Part shown: positions 8,155 to 16,160 of the stretch, piece after piece
Numbering within the stretch: position 1 is the stretch's first letter
Layout of the letters: the number at the start of each line of letters is the position of its first letter
Origin: Gammaproteobacteria bacterium
GTDB lineage: Bacteria; Pseudomonadota; Gammaproteobacteria; Pseudomonadales; Azotimanducaceae
Length of the DNA: 34,682 nucleotides
Assembly (NCBI GenBank): GCA_002726655.1
Contig: PBRP01000081.1
Coordinates: 1-34,682, forward strand
Direction of reading: 5' to 3'
Position numbers and translations under genes: made by a program
The notes under the pieces: model-generated
What the model was told of the DNA's origin: nothing
The model's input: the letters and a program-made list of their open reading frames with translations, nothing else
The model's database searches: none

Positions 8155-8397
8155 ATGAAACCAAGGGTAGAGAATTCTGTGGCAAGATCAGTTGAAAGAG
8201 CTGTAAAAGAGTATCTGCTCACGATGGATGATCAGCAGGTCACCGATTTATACGAATTGGTTCTGACTGAAGTTGAAGCACCTTTGATTGAAAGTGTGCT
8301 GGAATTCACCGGCCACAATCAGAGCCAGACTGCCAGTATTCTTGGGCTAAATAGAGGCACGCTGCGAAAAAAACTTTACAAGTATGGTTTGCTTTAG
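8155..8397 (+). CDS. fis: Nucleoid-associated regulator Fis
   Basis: Fis is a small DNA-bending protein that activates rRNA promoters and shapes the nucleoid. The 80 residues match the Fis core: the dimerisation helices (DLYELVLTEVEAPLIESVLEFT) and the C-terminal helix-turn-helix NQSQTASILGLNRGTLRKKLYKYG. It is shorter than the 98-residue E. coli protein because it lacks most of the flexible N-terminal beta-hairpin arm that contacts Hin/Gin recombinases; the dusB stop codon lies in frame just upstream, so no longer start is possible. It is in the dusB-fis-purH-purD array with 9-nt gaps on both sides. Confidence 0.96.
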   Translation: MKPRVENSVARSVERAVKEYLLTMDDQQVTDLYELVLTEVEAPLIESVLEFTGHNQSQTASILGLNRGTLRKKLYKYGLL

Positions 8398-8406
8398 GAT
8401 TTCTTT

Positions 8407-10002
8407 ATGTCAAATGTACGGGTTCGGACTGCACTGATTAGTGTTTCTGACAAATCTGAGCTGATTGGGTTCGCAAAAGATCTAGCCGATTCTGGTGTTG
8501 CTTTGTTGTCAACTGGTGGTACCCACGGGCTTCTGCAACAAAATGAAATAGCGGTGCGGGAAGTGTCAGAATACACACAATTCCCCGAGATGATGGATGG
8601 TCGAGTCAAGACCTTGCATCCAAAAATACACGGCGGCTTGCTGGGCAGGCGCAATGCAGAGGGTACAGGCACCGATGTGGCTGTAATGCAGGAGCACGGG
8701 ATTGAGGCCATTGATCTACTTGTCGTAAACCTTTATCCATTTGAAGAGACGATTGCAAAACCTGACTGTGATTTTGCCACGGCGATTGAAAACATCGATA
8801 TTGGTGGGCCTGCCATGCTCCGGTCCGCGGCAAAGAATTTTGACAGTGTGGCGGTAGTTGTAGACGTCAGTGATTACGCCCTCGTGAGTGATGAATTGCG
8901 AAGTAATCAGGGGACCTTGAGTCGCACGACAAGATTCAGGTTGGCGGTCAAGGCCTTCGCACATGTAGCAAAGTATGATGCGGCGATTTCAAACTATCTT
9001 GGTGCAATTGACGATACCGGTAAGTCATCGGTTGAGAATGAGTTTCCCAGCACGTTAACGCATCAGTTTGAACAGCGACAAAAGATGCGTTACGGCGAGA
9101 ACCCTCACCAGAGTGCTGCATTTTTTGTTGAGCCTGATGCCAATGGCATCAGCGTATCAACAGCGAGGCAGTTACAGGGGAAGGAGCTGTCCTATAACAA
9201 CGTGGCTGATACTGACGCTGCGATCGAGTGTGTGAAGTCATTCGCCGGGCCGGCTTGTGTCATTGTCAAGCATGCTAACCCCTGTGGGGTTGCTGAAAAT
9301 GATGACCTGGTCCAGGCATACCGCTTAGCGTTCGCGACCGATACAAAGTCAGCTTTTGGCGGGATCATCGCTTTTAACCGGAAGCTGGATGCTGCCGTTG
9401 CCAGTGAAATAGTTGAAACTCAATTTTCAGAGGTCGTTGTGGCCCCTGGCATAGAAGCAGCAGCAGTGGAGATTTTCAAGGCGAAGAAGAATGTGCGAGT
9501 CCTTGATTGCTCTTCCTCCGAGGATAACGCTTCACTAGGTTTTGACTTTAAGCGTGTCAGCGGTGGGTTGCTCGTACAGAGCAGGGATGCTGAAGTTCTA
9601 GATGATGTGGCGTTGCGAATCGTAACAGAACGTGAGCCAACAGATGAAGAAAGGCGCGATCTGCTGTTTGCATGGAAAGTGGCGAAGTATGTGAAGTCAA
9701 ATGCAATAGTTTATGCCAAGAACGGTCAGACTATTGGTGTTGGCGCTGGTCAAATGAGCAGGGTTTATAGCGCCATAATCGCCGGTTTAAAAGCTGAAGA
9801 TGAAGGTCTGAAGGTTTCCGGTTCAGTGATGGCATCGGATGCTTTTTTTCCATTTCGGGATAGTATTGATGCGGCGGCCGAGGCGGGCATTTCTGCAGTC
9901 ATTCAGCCGGGCGGGTCGATCCGAGATGATGAGGTCATTGCTGCTGCGAATGAAGCAAATATCGCGATGATGTTTACTGGCATGCGGCACTTTCGTCATT
10001 AG
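8407..10002 (+). CDS. purH: Bifunctional AICAR formyltransferase / IMP cyclohydrolase
   Basis: PurH carries out the last two steps of de novo IMP synthesis. The 531-residue length is standard. The N-terminal MGS-like cyclohydrolase domain (about 1-150) shows [26 protein letters not shown] and [15 protein letters not shown]. The AICAR transformylase domain has [28 protein letters not shown], the catalytic [10 protein letters not shown] and [11 protein letters not shown]. The end reads GMRHFRH, the usual PurH terminus. It is followed by purD after 34 nt, and the two act in the same pathway. Confidence 0.98.
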   Translation: MSNVRVRTALISVSDKSELIGFAKDLADSGVALLSTGGTHGLLQQNEIAVREVSEYTQFPEMMDGRVKTLHPKIHGGLLGRRNAEGTGTDVAVMQEHGIEAIDLLVVNLYPFEETIAKPDCDFATAIENIDIGGPAMLRSAAKNFDSVAVVVDVSDYALVSDELRSNQGTLSRTTRFRLAVKAFAHVAKYDAAISNYLGAIDDTGKSSVENEFPSTLTHQFEQRQKMRYGENPHQSAAFFVEPDANGISVSTARQLQGKELSYNNVADTDAAIECVKSFAGPACVIVKHANPCGVAENDDLVQAYRLAFATDTKSAFGGIIAFNRKLDAAVASEIVETQFSEVVVAPGIEAAAVEIFKAKKNVRVLDCSSSEDNASLGFDFKRVSGGLLVQSRDAEVLDDVALRIVTEREPTDEERRDLLFAWKVAKYVKSNAIVYAKNGQTIGVGAGQMSRVYSAIIAGLKAEDEGLKVSGSVMASDAFFPFRDSIDAAAEAGISAVIQPGGSIRDDEVIAAANEANIAMMFTGMRHFRH

Positions 10003-10036
10003 ATTGACTCATGAGCGGGAAAAGAAAAGGTAGAAG

Positions 10037-11323
10037 ATGAAGATACTGGTGACAGGGAGTGGGGGGCGTGAGCATGGTCTCGCGTGGAGCGCAGCGAAGT
10101 CTGCCGAAGTGGAGCGAGTGTATGTGACCCCGGGAAACGCTGGAACTGCAATTGATGACAAGATGGAAAATGTTGACATTGATGTAGTGGACTTTGACGC
10201 GCAGATTGAATTCGCGCAACGGAACGATGTAGCGCTGACCATTATTGGGCCTGAAGTTCCCCTCGTTGTAGGTGCAGCAGACAAATTTCAAGCGGCAGGG
10301 CTGACCTGTCTTGGGCCGGGTAAAGAAGCAGCCCGTTTGGAGGGTTCAAAGAGTTTTTCAAAGGACTTCATGAAAAGGCACGGCATACCGACCGCCCTCT
10401 ATGGCAGTTTTGAAAATGCCGACCTGGCTATCGAGTTTGCAAATAGCATGTCGACCCCCATAGTCATTAAAGCTGATGGACTTGCTGCTGGTAAGGGTGT
10501 GGTGATTGCCCAGACCCACAGTGAAGCGAAATCCACTATCCTGGATATGCTAAGCGGCAATGCCTTTGGTGAAGCAGGTGCTCGTGTCGTGATCGAAGAG
10601 TTCCTTGAGGGTGAGGAAGCAAGTTTCATTGTGATCGCAGATGGAAAGAATTTTCTACCCTTCGCCACTTCCCAGGATCACAAGGCAGCTTTTGATGGAG
10701 ATAAGGGGCCGAACACGGGAGGCATGGGTGCCTATTCACCTGCTCCAGTGGTCACGCCTGAGGTACACAAGCGGATAGAGGATCGGGTCATCAAACCCAC
10801 CATAGCGGGAATGGCAGAGGACGGACACCCCTATATCGGGTTCCTATATGCCGGCTTGATGATTGATAAGGACGGGAATCCCAAAGTCATTGAATTTAAT
10901 TGCCGCTTTGGAGACCCTGAAACTCAGCCTGTGATGATGAGAATGAAAACTGACCTGGTGCAGTTGTGTCTTGCGGCTACCCAGGGCCGCCTCGAGGGGG
11001 AGCGCATCGAATTCGAGGATCAGGTTGCGCTGACTGTGGTCATCGCATCGGGTGGCTATCCGGGAGATTATGCCAAAGGCTGCACCATACAGGGTCTGGG
11101 AGAAATTGAAGGTGGCAAAGTGTTCCATGCAGGCACCAAATTAGAGGATGGTGAAATTAAAACCAGCGGTGGCAGGGTGCTCGGCGTAACAGCCTTGGGC
11201 CAGACCGTTGGAGAAGCGCAGGCACAAGCTTACAAGCTGGTCAGAGACCTGTCCTTTGACGGCATGTATTACAGATCTGACATTGGCTATCGGGCGGTAG
11301 CCAGAGAAAATGGAGATGCTTGA
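10037..11323 (+). CDS. purD: Phosphoribosylamine-glycine ligase (GAR synthetase)
   Basis: PurD ligates glycine to phosphoribosylamine with ATP, the second step of purine synthesis. The 428-residue product starts MKILVTGSGGREHGLAWS, the family's N-terminal phosphate-binding loop. ATP-grasp motifs IKADGLAAGKGV and GPNTGGMGAYSPAP are present, and the metal/ATP site appears in VIEFNCRFGDPETQP. A purine-rich ribosome-binding region (AAAGAAAAGGTAG) precedes the ATG. It is the last gene of the dusB-fis-purH-purD run and converges on the SDR gene with only 15 nt between stop codons. Confidence 0.98.
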   Translation: MKILVTGSGGREHGLAWSAAKSAEVERVYVTPGNAGTAIDDKMENVDIDVVDFDAQIEFAQRNDVALTIIGPEVPLVVGAADKFQAAGLTCLGPGKEAARLEGSKSFSKDFMKRHGIPTALYGSFENADLAIEFANSMSTPIVIKADGLAAGKGVVIAQTHSEAKSTILDMLSGNAFGEAGARVVIEEFLEGEEASFIVIADGKNFLPFATSQDHKAAFDGDKGPNTGGMGAYSPAPVVTPEVHKRIEDRVIKPTIAGMAEDGHPYIGFLYAGLMIDKDGNPKVIEFNCRFGDPETQPVMMRMKTDLVQLCLAATQGRLEGERIEFEDQVALTVVIASGGYPGDYAKGCTIQGLGEIEGGKVFHAGTKLEDGEIKTSGGRVLGVTALGQTVGEAQAQAYKLVRDLSFDGMYYRSDIGYRAVARENGDA

Positions 11324-11338
11324 TTTGCCAGCCAGTTG

Positions 11339-12076
11339 CTAACTAAGCGACCTGCCACCATCAACCGACAATATCTGACCGTTAATATAGGGTGCATCCT
11401 TAGCGAGGAATAGGGCGGTATTGGCTACATCTTCCGGCGCGCCCTGTCGCTTCAGAGGTATCTGCCGGATGATTGTCGCCTTCGTCTCATCTTTGACTTC
11501 TGCCTGTTGTTCCGGCCAGAGGATGGTGCCCGGTGCAATACCATTGACCCTGACTTCCGGTGCCAGTTCCTTGGCCAGACTTCGAGTCATCATGGCAAGG
11601 CCAGCCTTGGCAATGCTATACACACTGTAGTTTTTGAGCGGCCTGTCACCATGAATGTCACAGATATTGATGATATTGCCCGCGAATTCTCTGAGGCAGG
11701 GTGCCAGTGCCTGACTTAAAAAGTATGGACCCTTGAGGTTAGAACCGATCAGGTCGTCCCATTGCGAGTCCGTAACATCACCAACAATGGTTGGATAGAA
11801 ACTCGAAGCATTGTTAACCAGGACATCCAGGCGGCCCCACTTCTTGAGGCACTGATTATCAAGTTCATTCCAATCCTGGCTTTCCACAAGGTCAAGGCGC
11901 AGTAGTGAGACTGATCCGGCTCGTTGGGAGAGCAGCTCAGCCTGAAGTTCTTCAGCCTCGTCAGTAGACTGGTTATAGTGCAGGATGATATTGTATCCTG
12001 CCTGGTGAAAGGCCTTGGAAATTTGAGCTCCAATCCTTTTTGCTGCGCCTGTCACGAGAACAACTTTAGTTTTCAT
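11339..12076 (-). CDS. Pteridine reductase-like short-chain dehydrogenase
   Basis: The 245-residue Rossmann protein starts with TGAAKRIG at 9-16, the TGxxxRxG variant of the nucleotide loop that marks NADPH-dependent pteridine reductases (PTR1/FolM). The catalytic residues are an Asp (140, in INICDIHGDRP), Tyr153 and Lys157; the Asp-to-Tyr spacing of 13 is the same as in PTR1, where Asp replaces the usual SDR serine. NNAS (88-91) is also present. It probably reduces dihydropterins or dihydrofolate; FolM is the closest named relative. Its start overlaps the end of cca by 11 nt, so the pair is one operon. Confidence 0.85.
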   Translation of the reverse strand: MKTKVVLVTGAAKRIGAQISKAFHQAGYNIILHYNQSTDEAEELQAELLSQRAGSVSLLRLDLVESQDWNELDNQCLKKWGRLDVLVNNASSFYPTIVGDVTDSQWDDLIGSNLKGPYFLSQALAPCLREFAGNIINICDIHGDRPLKNYSVYSIAKAGLAMMTRSLAKELAPEVRVNGIAPGTILWPEQQAEVKDETKATIIRQIPLKRQGAPEDVANTALFLAKDAPYINGQILSVDGGRSLS

Positions 12077-13157
12077 GATGTGACTCGATTGCTCCTATCT
12101 GGAGTTTTCTTATTGCCTTGCCAATCGCTGGACCTCTAAGACTACCATCTACGCTAGTAGAAGTGATATTAGAAATTATTTCCAGGTAATTTGCCCACTG
12201 TATTTCTTGGTTACGGTCCGATGTCCGGGCGCGGGCAAGATGCCCACAGGTATCGCTAAACTCCTTGAACTGGTCTGGTTTTCGAATAGCATCCAGCTCG
12301 TAAAGGAAACCAACGATTTCTTCAGCATCCAGGCCTGAAATGCGTTCCCAGGTAGGCAGATAACGGCAACAGCTGACTGCCAGGGTCTCATATCGACGTG
12401 GCGTTTTGAGATGCTCGCAGCGAAACTTGATCTTATCGGTGGCGCTTTGGCTGAACAGGATTGCAAAGCGCTGGAGTCTGGATGTTCCTCTTGTGGTCTT
12501 AGCGAGCAGATCAATTGCCGCACTATCTAACTCTGGCCACAACTGCTCCCCGGCAGATACATCGGCAAGAAACCTGAAGAAGATTTCCGGATGATCGAAT
12601 GCCAGAGACTTGTCTGTTTCCTGAAATATGCGTTCAGAAGCCAACTGTGACAGATCGCCGCGATTTACCATTGCCTGGCACAAATTTAGAGTTTCACTCG
12701 CTACCCTGAATCCAAGCGAGGAAAATCTCGCAGCAAACCGCGCGACTCGCAGCACCCTGAGCGGGTCCTCTTCAAAGGCGTCTGAGACATGGCGGATCGT
12801 GCGGGTCTCAATGTCTTTACACCCGTGGAAGGGGTCAATCAGATTACCCTCACCATCACGGGCAATCGCATTAATCGTTAGATCTCGGCGTCCGAGGTCT
12901 TCTTCCAGGGTGATTTTACTACTCGCATCAGTGCTAAAGCCTGTGTGTCCTGGTTCAACTTTTCGTTCGGTGCGGGCCAGAGCATATTCTTCATTGGTAT
13001 CCGGGTGCAGAAAAACAGGGAAATCCTTTCCAACCTGCCTGAATCCCCTGGTTTTCATCTCAGTGACATTGCTGCCGACGACAACCCAATCGCGTTCCGT
13101 GACAGGAAGGCCGAGTAATTCGTCACGGACTGCGCCTCCCACCAGGTAGGTGCTCAT
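12066..13157 (-). CDS. cca: CCA-adding tRNA nucleotidyltransferase, HD-less form
   Basis: This enzyme builds or repairs the 3'-CCA end of tRNA. The start at 13157 gives MSTYLVGGAVRDELLG, aligning exactly with E. coli Cca; an ATG at 13175 would add six residues. The catalytic nucleotidyltransferase motifs are intact: GGAVRD, ERDWVVVG (E-x-D type as in Pseudomonas), EYALARTERK, RRDLTINA and EDPLRVLRVARFAAR. After about residue 220 the usual HPEIDTGxH and HDLGKG motifs of the HD phosphohydrolase domain are missing, and the protein has 363 residues instead of about 410. It should keep CCA addition but lack the 2',3'-cyclic phosphodiesterase and phosphatase activities. Confidence 0.93.
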   Translation of the reverse strand: MSTYLVGGAVRDELLGLPVTERDWVVVGSNVTEMKTRGFRQVGKDFPVFLHPDTNEEYALARTERKVEPGHTGFSTDASSKITLEEDLGRRDLTINAIARDGEGNLIDPFHGCKDIETRTIRHVSDAFEEDPLRVLRVARFAARFSSLGFRVASETLNLCQAMVNRGDLSQLASERIFQETDKSLAFDHPEIFFRFLADVSAGEQLWPELDSAAIDLLAKTTRGTSRLQRFAILFSQSATDKIKFRCEHLKTPRRYETLAVSCCRYLPTWERISGLDAEEIVGFLYELDAIRKPDQFKEFSDTCGHLARARTSDRNQEIQWANYLEIISNITSTSVDGSLRGPAIGKAIRKLQIGAIESHHEN

Positions 13158-13311
13158 GTGCTGATCTTGTGTCATTGGATATTAATAGCACAGATTGGGC
13201 GAAAGCAAAAAACGAAGTATGTATTTTTGGTGAAAGACCTGACCCTGAATCTATTGTAATACACGAACTAACAAGGCAGTCTATCGTCTTCTACTGCGAT
13301 CAATATCTTGT

Positions 13312-13980
13312 ATGTTCTATGCCCTGTACGAGCAACTGGCGGCCATCAATTTATTCGAATGGGCTGGCCTCGTGTCCGGCTTACTCTGCGTCTGGCTGCT
13401 GATAAAGCAGAATATCTGGACCTGGCCCATTGGTCTGGTTTACTCACTGGTTTCCCTTGCCGTGTTTATGCAGACGAAACTTTATTCGGAATTCGTGTTG
13501 CATATCTATTACGCCGGTATGAACGCGTATGGGTGGTATTATTGGAGCAGGTCTGATCCCCAGGACGCGTCACTTGAATTGCCAGTGGCACGTACAGACC
13601 GCTTAACAGGTGCGGTACTTTTCGTCACCGTCGCTATCTGTGTTCCTCTGCTGGCTGAATTCATGCAACAGTTCACCGATACCGATATGGCTTACGCTGA
13701 CAGCACGATCACCATACTGAGTTTTGCAGCCATGTGGATGACCGCACGCAAACTCATCGAGAATTGGTATATCTGGTTGCTGGTAGACATCATTGCGACA
13801 GGCGTCTATATCATCAAGGGGATAGAGCTTTATGCGCTTCTCTATTGTATATATATCGGTATGGCGTTGGCCGGGTTGGTTGCATGGCGAGCATCACTTT
13901 TATCACGGCAGCAATTGCAGGTAGAAACGGGACCTGATTCGAACCATGGGGACGAGAAACCAGTGAGAGTACCTCTTTAA
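13312..13980 (+). CDS. PnuC-family vitamin/nucleoside transporter
   Basis: This 222-residue membrane protein has about seven hydrophobic segments. The N-terminal part holds the WPIGLVYS and MNAYGWYYW signatures, and the C-terminal part the ENWYIWLLVDIIATGVYIIKG type sequence, all typical of PnuC transporters. The family imports nicotinamide riboside (PnuC) by facilitated diffusion coupled to phosphorylation, but close relatives take thiamine or riboflavin. No salvage kinase and no recognisable TPP, FMN or NAD riboswitch lies beside it, so the substrate is open. It is divergent from cca and is followed 1 nt later by a small lipoprotein gene. Confidence 0.85.
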   Translation: MFYALYEQLAAINLFEWAGLVSGLLCVWLLIKQNIWTWPIGLVYSLVSLAVFMQTKLYSEFVLHIYYAGMNAYGWYYWSRSDPQDASLELPVARTDRLTGAVLFVTVAICVPLLAEFMQQFTDTDMAYADSTITILSFAAMWMTARKLIENWYIWLLVDIIATGVYIIKGIELYALLYCIYIGMALAGLVAWRASLLSRQQLQVETGPDSNHGDEKPVRVPL

Positions 13981-13981
13981 G

Positions 13982-14293
13982 GTGTGCCGTCTTCTCATTA
14001 TTCTTGGAGCTATGGCCGCGCTATCTGGCATATCAGCCTGCGCTCCCGAAGTGGATATTGAGGCGGAGGTGAGTAATTTGACGGATGAAGGCCCCTATGG
14101 CGGGCACAGCATTCAATGGTACAAGGTGAAGTGGAATACACTCACAAACGACCAACGCAGGTGGTGCCAACAGCAGGCTGATAAGAAAAGCATACAGTCA
14201 TGTAATGATGCCGATACAGGCTGGAAACAGGGCTGGGGAGACCCTAAAACAAATCCGCCACGTCGGTGGGAAGATGGTTCCGAGTTAGACTAG
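13982..14293 (+). CDS. Small putative lipoprotein of unknown function
   Basis: This GTG-started frame encodes 103 residues and begins one base after the pnuC-like stop, suggesting co-translation. It has a short signal peptide ending in the lipobox ISAC, with Cys20 as the likely lipidated residue. The mature part is hydrophilic, Trp-rich (six Trp) and has two Cys (WCQQQ and QSCND) that could form a disulfide. I do not recognise a family. The tight spacing and the signal peptide argue that it is real. Confidence 0.6.
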   Translation: MCRLLIILGAMAALSGISACAPEVDIEAEVSNLTDEGPYGGHSIQWYKVKWNTLTNDQRRWCQQQADKKSIQSCNDADTGWKQGWGDPKTNPPRRWEDGSELD

Positions 14294-14361
14294 GGCGGTG
14301 CTGTTCGTGCCGCAGACCCATCGTTGGTCGAGGGCAGAACTTTTTAGACGGATTCATATTC

Positions 14362-14454
14362 GGACAGAACTGTAGCCAGGCAGAACTATATCCATGTAGA
14401 ACTATATCCAGGCAGAACTATATCCAGGCAGAACTATATCCAGGCAGAACTATG
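14362..14454 (+). repeat. 16-bp tandem repeat ending at the mttB-like start codon
   Basis: The unit GGCAGAACTATATCCA occurs at 14379-14394, 14411-14426 and 14427-14442. A variant beginning TGTAGAAC lies at 14395-14410, and a partial unit at 14443-14454 ends in ATG, the proposed start codon of the next gene. Degenerate copies extend upstream (14362-14378 and around 14334). Because the period is 16, copies fall in different reading frames, which argues against a coding role. An open frame runs through it from a GTG at 14266, but that part looks unrelated to any protein. Confidence 0.9.
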
Positions 14455-15957
14455 CGAAGAAAAAGAACAAGAAGTACACATCAGAGTGGCGAGAAACAGG
14501 ACATAGGCCTGGTGGACGACATGCTGCCACCCTATCAGCCCCTTGGCGAGTCTGGTGTCCATCAGATCGTGGATGCGGCATTGGAACTCCTGCGTGATAC
14601 CGGTGTCGGTTTTGAACCTTTAGCCGAGACAATGGAAATCTTCTCCGCAGGTGGATGTCAGGTTAGTCCGGAGGGAGTGATTCGCTTCCCCAGCGAGCTG
14701 GTTCGTGACGCAATTCAGTCGACAGCGCGTTCCGCCCGCCTCTGGAACAGACCTGGCACCGAGTACATAACTCTGGACCGGAATCATACCTGGTTCCTGG
14801 CTGGTATGACCGCCATCAAAGTCTACGATGAGCAGACGGGTGAACCGCGCACCAGCAACCGGGAAGACCTGGTTAAAATTACCCAACTCGTAGATGCCTT
14901 ACCGAATATTGATGGCACCAGCGTCACCTGTAAGATCGTTGAGCAGTCAAATATTCATGGAGAGATAGAAGAGTTTGTCGTCCTCGCCGAGCATACCTCC
15001 AAGCCGCTGGAATTCCTGTGCGAATACGCCGAAAGCCTCGGTGTGGTCATCGAGATAGCCGAAACCATTCGTGGTGGACGTGATGCGCTGATCGAAAAGC
15101 CCTTTTTCTCTCACGTTGTCACGCCACTGCCACTCTACTACGCTGCTACGCACATTGATCAGATTATTCGAGCCACGGAATATGGCATTCCGCTGATTTT
15201 AGGGACGGTAACTATCGGTGGTGCATCAGCGCCGATCACTATTGCCGGATGCCTGGTGCATGCATTGGCAACCGATCTGGCAGGATTGGTCTTAAGCCAC
15301 CTGGTAAGGCCCGGCTCATTTTGTATGTTGGGCTCCGATGTTTCCTTTATGGAAGCGGCGACCGGTGGTGTAGGTGGTGTCTCACAGGCACATCTGGGTG
15401 ATCTGGCTATTTGCCAGATAATGCGATCACTGGATTTACCCTCGGCCACAGGTATAGCGGGCGGCTCTTCCGCCAGGCGTTTTGATGAGGATGCGGTCTG
15501 GGAGATTTCATGCAACATGATGCAGTCTTTCTACGCAAGGCCAGCCACGTGTGATTATTTGGGTCTGCTGGATGAGGGCCTGACCTATTCCCTGCATGCA
15601 CTGGCTTTCTGTGATGAACAGGTGGGATTGATTCGTCAATTGTTCAGGGGTATCCGCGTTGATGATGAGATGCTGGCACGAGACCTTACCCGTGAAATGG
15701 GAGCCAGGGGTAACTACCTTGCGCACACGCATACTGCCAGCCATTGTCGAGAAGAGTTTTGGAACGCCCGCTACTATGGTGCCAAATTCCCGGTGGCATC
15801 CGGCACACTGGCCGACGAACCTTTGTTTGATCGAATTGAGAGGGATATTGCAGCGCTACTGCAAAAGCATCAGCCAGAGAAGATTAGCAGCGACATATTG
15901 CGGCAGATCCGGGCGATCCAGGCCAGGTTCAAGGCTGACGATACAGGCGAAGAATAG
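14452..15957 (+). CDS. MttB-family (COG5598) trimethylamine methyltransferase-like protein
   Basis: The 501-residue product belongs to the corrinoid methyltransferase family of MttB, judged by its TIM-barrel layout and GGASAPITIAGCLVHALATD (257-275) with VRPGSFCMLGSD (286-295). Residues 333-345 (TGIAGGSSARRFD) correspond to the region that carries pyrrolysine in archaeal MttB; there is no in-frame TAG, so it is a non-pyrrolysine member like MtgB (glycine betaine methyltransferase), whose TSDSK-type motif is also absent. The substrate is unknown. No corrinoid protein or reactivase is next to it. The ATG at 14452 falls inside the last copy of the upstream tandem repeat and has no clear ribosome-binding site. 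A 203-nt gap separates it from the downstream oxidoreductase gene. Confidence 0.85.
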   Translation: MRRKRTRSTHQSGEKQDIGLVDDMLPPYQPLGESGVHQIVDAALELLRDTGVGFEPLAETMEIFSAGGCQVSPEGVIRFPSELVRDAIQSTARSARLWNRPGTEYITLDRNHTWFLAGMTAIKVYDEQTGEPRTSNREDLVKITQLVDALPNIDGTSVTCKIVEQSNIHGEIEEFVVLAEHTSKPLEFLCEYAESLGVVIEIAETIRGGRDALIEKPFFSHVVTPLPLYYAATHIDQIIRATEYGIPLILGTVTIGGASAPITIAGCLVHALATDLAGLVLSHLVRPGSFCMLGSDVSFMEAATGGVGGVSQAHLGDLAICQIMRSLDLPSATGIAGGSSARRFDEDAVWEISCNMMQSFYARPATCDYLGLLDEGLTYSLHALAFCDEQVGLIRQLFRGIRVDDEMLARDLTREMGARGNYLAHTHTASHCREEFWNARYYGAKFPVASGTLADEPLFDRIERDIAALLQKHQPEKISSDILRQIRAIQARFKADDTGEE

Positions 15958-16160
15958 CCTCAAATTTCTTTTCTAACTTCAATAAAATACATCGTATACT
16001 GAATACTATAATCAGCTATTTGCAACAATATGATATATATAGTAATTGCTAAATAGGTTGATGATAGTTGTTTTAATAATATACACCGTATAATATATAA
16101 ACAAATACGCGTGAAGCCAGCAAAATCACACCACTAACGATTGCCAGAGAGGAGCTATAA
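15958..16160 (+). promoter_or_regulatory. AT-rich promoter region with two similar palindromes
   Basis: This spacer is much more AT-rich than the rest of the window. Two related palindromes stand out: ATAC-ATC-GTAT at 15987-15997 and TATAC-ACC-GTATA at 16080-16092, whose centres are 94 bp apart. The second overlaps a -10-like TATAAT (16089-16094) with a -35-like TTGTTT (16068-16073) at a short 15-nt spacing. A good ribosome-binding site, AGGAG at 16150-16154, precedes the ATG at 16161. The palindromes are candidate operators for the TetR regulator encoded at 18975; this is inference from position and symmetry. Confidence 0.5.

Noticed and set aside
13176-13311. Possible TPP or NAD riboswitch upstream of the PnuC-family gene
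   Set aside because: A fragment like CTGACCCTGAATC is present, but the second half of the thi-box and the required helices are not, and no NAD riboswitch signature was seen.
14266-14451. In-frame upstream extension of the mttB-like gene starting at GTG 14266
   Set aside because: The added residues translate the 16-bp repeats and the overlapping end of the lipoprotein gene out of frame; they resemble no MttB N-terminus.
14362-14454. CRISPR or coding-repeat reading of the 16-bp units
   Set aside because: There are no spacers, and the 16-base period shifts the reading frame at each copy, so neither an array nor a protein repeat fits.
14452-15957. Pyrrolysine-containing MttB
   Set aside because: The frame has no internal TAG; it reads straight through the pyrrolysine region with sense codons.
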